A stretch of DNA of 64,000 nucleotides from Pohlia nutans (Eukaryota; Streptophyta; Bryopsida; Bryales; Mniaceae). A model generated the notes under the pieces. It made no database searches and had not been told where the DNA came from. It saw only the letters and a list, made by a program, of their open reading frames with translations. The stretch is from NCBI GenBank assembly GCA_022496805.1, contig CM040089.1, positions 46,360,372 to 46,424,371 of the forward strand. The letters are read 5' to 3'. Made by a program: the position numbers and the translations under genes. Below, one piece after another: positions 60,983 to 64,000 of this stretch (positions are counted from its first letter, which is position 1; each line of letters begins with the position of its first letter).

Positions 60983-63846
60983 CTAGACTAAGTTGGTTCT
61001 TTTCCGCTTCGTTGATTTAGGAGCGGTCAACTGCTTCTCTCGCAATGCGGAGAACATCTTGTAGACCTGCGACACGACAGCGAAAGACGAGTCAAATCCA
61101 TGCAGACAAATGGTTGTTTCACATTTCGTCCCACCGAATCCTCCAATCTCAGCTGCAAAAAAGCTAGTTCTCCACTACGTAGAATGTAGACCGATTTTCG
61201 TGAAATGTCCTAGCAACAGAGGCAGGATGAGACACAGCAAAGCCTGCAGCTGAATTCATAGTCTCTGCATTGCACATCGCCGACTATGAGAAGACACAGG
61301 GCACGCACCTTCTTCACGCCAGATGTCAATCCTAGACTACTCATGCTGTCTAAACCGACCCATTTCGTTACGACAGAACTTCGCATTCTGGGAGCGCTCC
61401 TGCCCTCCACTTCATCTGCACACATACAAAGGACGAAAGTTAGGTGGAACGTAAATACTGCAGTGATACTGCGTGCAGCAAGGACGAATTCTGTAGGAAA
61501 GGGATCTACAGACCGGACAAGCCAAATAGTGAAAAGATTATCAACCAATAAAACTAAAGAACTTACCTACACTTAAAAGCACCCATTGAATAAACATGTG
61601 AAGGCGAATATGTGAGAAAACGTGTACGTAAGTCCCAAATTCTTCCCGCTTCGTTATAGAGTAACCTCCTCTGCCGAGTTCAACTCCTAAGGTATCATGC
61701 AGATATTTATCCATTGCTGTCGATCTACACTGTTCTGAGGTATCAGGATTACTCAAAGGTGCAGATGGGAACTCCCACAAACCAGCTAGTAAACCCTTCA
61801 GTGGCCTTTGAACTAGAAGCAAAGATGAGGCTGTCATATTCGTTTGAGGCTCACGCTCTACAATGCACACTGCAACATATTCTTCTCGAGGGGCAGACTT
61901 CGGTACTTTCGTTGGAAAACATGTTACGGACGTTACTGTCTTCTCAACATGATGGACTAATTTCAACGCCGTACAGTGACTCGAAACAGGACAGGAAGTA
62001 CAGGAAGGGCTTGTGGGTGTGCAGATTGTGGCGCCTAGCTCCATCAAAGCTTGATTGAGGTCTCCTGGTCGACCTTCGTCAACTAATTGTGAAGCTAAAG
62101 CCCTGCCGTGGAAATTACAGAGAGAAAATCACTTGAATAAATATATAAAGTCTCAAATAACCAACAGTTTCCGATAAGAAATTTAACAATGTTGCCACAG
62201 AAGTTTCCAAGTTGCAAGTTTAACCCTTAAGCGTCCACACTACATTTACCCAATCAAACCTCATCAATTTCTCACATTTTAAAATGTATTATATTTTCTT
62301 GGTATTTTTCTCATATAATTTGTTCTTAAACCGATCTACACTGATTTTTCCATAATTATTTAAATGAAAATGAATTTTATGAGATTTTTCAAAGTTTTTC
62401 TCTTGTAATAGCTAGAGTAATTACAAAAGTGCCTAAAATAGTATGAGTTTTTTTTAGGAAAAATGTAAATAATAGTAATGAACAACAAGATGTAGCTGGC
62501 ATGCTTACATAAAAAGAAATTCAATCGAAAAACATTTTCTGCCGTGTATATTAGAATTAGAATTTTAGGGCTCTGAACTTTAAAGTACTGTAAAAAACGC
62601 AATTTTAACAATTTTGAAGAACCGTAAATTGGGCTAGAAAGTAAAAAATAGCTCCCACACTTTCTTAGTTGGGCTCATTTTCATTTGAAATAATAAACTA
62701 GGTGAAAATCGGCGTTTCATTCAAAAACGATCAAACATGGCCCCACGGGGCTCCTTGCACGCTTAAGGGTTAACACGCAGCTTGAACATGCGAAGGATGC
62801 TATAGATACAAAGTGTATCAGATACCTTTCAGTGCAAGAGCAGCAAAGCAGACCATACCAACACACTCTACTATTTGATGAACCATGAAATGCAATAAAT
62901 TGGCTAACCAGAAAAGCTTTACGGTGGTGGACGCTTTCGGGTTCAATGAGATGGCTCGTAGTCTGCAAAGAACTCGGATAACGTTGCCATCAACCACTGG
63001 TACTGCCTGCATCATCACTTCACAGGTTTAACCCCTAAACGTACCAGGGTGTCCCTAGAATTGACAATTTGAGAAAAATCATCATAAAGTACTATTTAGA
63101 AGAATATTTTGGAATAGATATACAAATGAAAGTTCTAGATTTTGAATTTTAGATTCCATCCGTACGGTTCGATTCACTAATACTATCACCAATATTTAAT
63201 TATAAAATTTGAGAGTTAAAATTTGAAATTCCTTCTAGGTTCGATTACAAACAATATATTAATATTTTTTGAGTAAAATTTGTTGGAATGAATTTGAAAT
63301 GAGATACTTTTGTACATGGTGATTTTTTGAAATTTTTGTGTTTCTTAAATCTATGACCTCATTTTTGCAAGGCCACTTTTGAACTACAGTCAACGCAATT
63401 TTGGCTTGGTCAACGACTTGACATACTTCTACATTTGTAATTTTAGAAAAATATGTAATCAAATATGACTAAATCCAACCGTTAGATAGGACAACAACTT
63501 GATGAAGAATCTCCAAAAACATGGATGACTTTCATCCAAGCATCGATGAGAACGTGAGAAGGGTTTGAATCTGTTAGTCGTCCACTTTCTGGACGCTCTG
63601 ACGTTTAGGGGTTAAGGTCACGTGTGATAGCGGAGTTCAGAATGCAAAGCTTGTGTCATTAAAGATTTTGGCAAAATAGGGGTTCCAAGTCCAGGAGCCA
63701 CAATTAGGCATTAGCCTTCAAACCTGATTGAAAGCTATAGAGGCGATTGCTCCAGCTGTGTAGCTTCCAATACCAGGCACTTTCTGCAGTTCTACCACAG
63801 TTCCAGGGAATTTTCCTCCTAAATCTTTAACAATGGATTTTGCACC
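60983..63846 (-). CDS. MUTYH: Adenine DNA glycosylase (MutY/MUTYH), partial at 5' end
   Basis: Removes adenine mispaired with 8-oxoguanine in base excision repair. Visible exons on the minus strand are 63846-63724, 63006-62909, 62102-61567, 61415-61309 and 61066-60983. All junctions are GT-AG and the phases add up, giving 315 residues to the stop. In order they carry the helix-hairpin-helix VPGIGSYTAGAIASIAF, the catalytic-Asp block VPVVDGNVIRVLCR (Asp in VVDGN, equivalent to E. coli Asp138), the iron-sulfur loop CTPTSPSCTSCPVSSHC (C-x6-C-x2-C-x5-C), and a C-terminal NUDIX-like domain (LLVQRPLKGLLAGLWEFPSA, then FSHIRLHM) that recognises 8-oxoG. The C-terminus is basic (STKRKR). No stops or shifts are seen. 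The N-terminal exons with the catalytic Glu lie past 64000. The second and third visible exons are each preceded by an intron bearing a TTAA MITE. Confidence 0.92.
62224..62769. mobile_element. TTAA MITE in a MutY intron
   Basis: TTAA at 62220-62223 and 62770-62773. The ends are CCCTTAAGCGTCCA and TGCACGCTTAAGGG. It makes up 546 of the 806 bp of intron 62103-62908. No second copy in the window. Confidence 0.8.
63032..63611. mobile_element. TTAA MITE in a MutY intron, family A-like
   Basis: TTAA at 63028-63031 and 63612-63615. The ends are CCCCTAAACGTACC and CTGACGTTTAGGGG. Interior tracts such as TTTTAGATTCCATCCGTACG relate it to family A. It makes up 580 of the 717 bp of intron 63007-63723 and starts only 22 bp from the splice acceptor of the downstream exon. 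Confidence 0.85.
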
Positions 63847-64000
63847 CTGTTCATCAGAAGCACAGTCAAGTAGTATGTGTTGATTAAATGACCGTTCACC
63901 ATTGTAACAATATTACCCAGTAAACCAGAGTGATCGTGGGACTACTAAATTGAAAATTTCAGGAAATGCAACGATCAAATGAGGATCAAATGGGAATACC
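63847..64000 (-). other. MutY intron sequence at the window edge
   Basis: Directly upstream (minus strand) of the acceptor GATGAACAG/GGTGCA. No further exon is recognised before the end of the window. Confidence 0.6.

Noticed and set aside
61210..61548. 112-residue minus frame as an independent gene
   Set aside because: It includes the MutY exon 61309-61415 and reads into the flanking introns.

Overview
This is a transposon-dense nuclear region of a eukaryote, most likely a land plant. Genes have GT-AG introns, the DNA is AT-rich with GC-rich islands, and there are plant-type Mutator-like (MULE), hAT, CACTA and Ty1/copia remnants. I see no bacterial operons, rRNA or CRISPR. A non-seed plant is possible, but the sequence does not let me name a species.

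Only two loci look like ordinary host genes. At 37549-38599 (+) lies a two-exon gene for a C3HC3H zinc-finger protein of the INO80D/KANSL2 type. At 60983-63846 (-) lies the 3' two thirds of a MutY/MUTYH-type adenine DNA glycosylase, with five visible exons, an intact iron-sulfur cluster motif and both main introns filled by small transposons. A short second gene (35461-36347, -) belongs to a large transposon.

Layout: 0-4 kb is mostly unassigned AT-rich DNA with a 140-bp CACTA MITE and a SWIM-finger fragment. 4.3-8.4 kb is a decayed hAT transposase flanked by pyrimidine-rich minisatellites. 12-20 kb holds two copies and a truncated inverted copy of a CATCAGG-ended element, each full copy carrying the same tRNA-derived SINE, and a 1-kb foldback element with modular arms. 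20.5-21.8 kb is a 142-bp satellite. 25.4-27 kb is a set of nested inverted repeats. 26969-37240 is a complete-length MULE of 10.3 kb with a 9-bp target duplication, long GC-rich TIRs and two convergent genes; it ends about 300 bp upstream of the zinc-finger gene. 39.8-43.8 kb is a run of TTAA-flanked MITEs. 44-46.7 kb is a broken copia element. 47.2-48.9 kb is a second, different MULE-type transposase pseudogene. 50-52.6 kb is a complex tandem/inverted repeat block with fifteen 64-bp units open in all three forward frames. 52.7-55 kb is a broken multi-exon gene of unknown family, split by a 369-bp MITE.

The recurring theme is a group of at least ten elements of 0.55-1.2 kb that sit between TTAA tetranucleotides and begin CCC(C/T)TAA. 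This is the signature of piggyBac-type insertion, which I regard as unusual for a plant. One copy splits the MULE transposase reading frame, and deleting the element plus one TTAA puts the two halves back in frame. Two others sit in the MutY introns.
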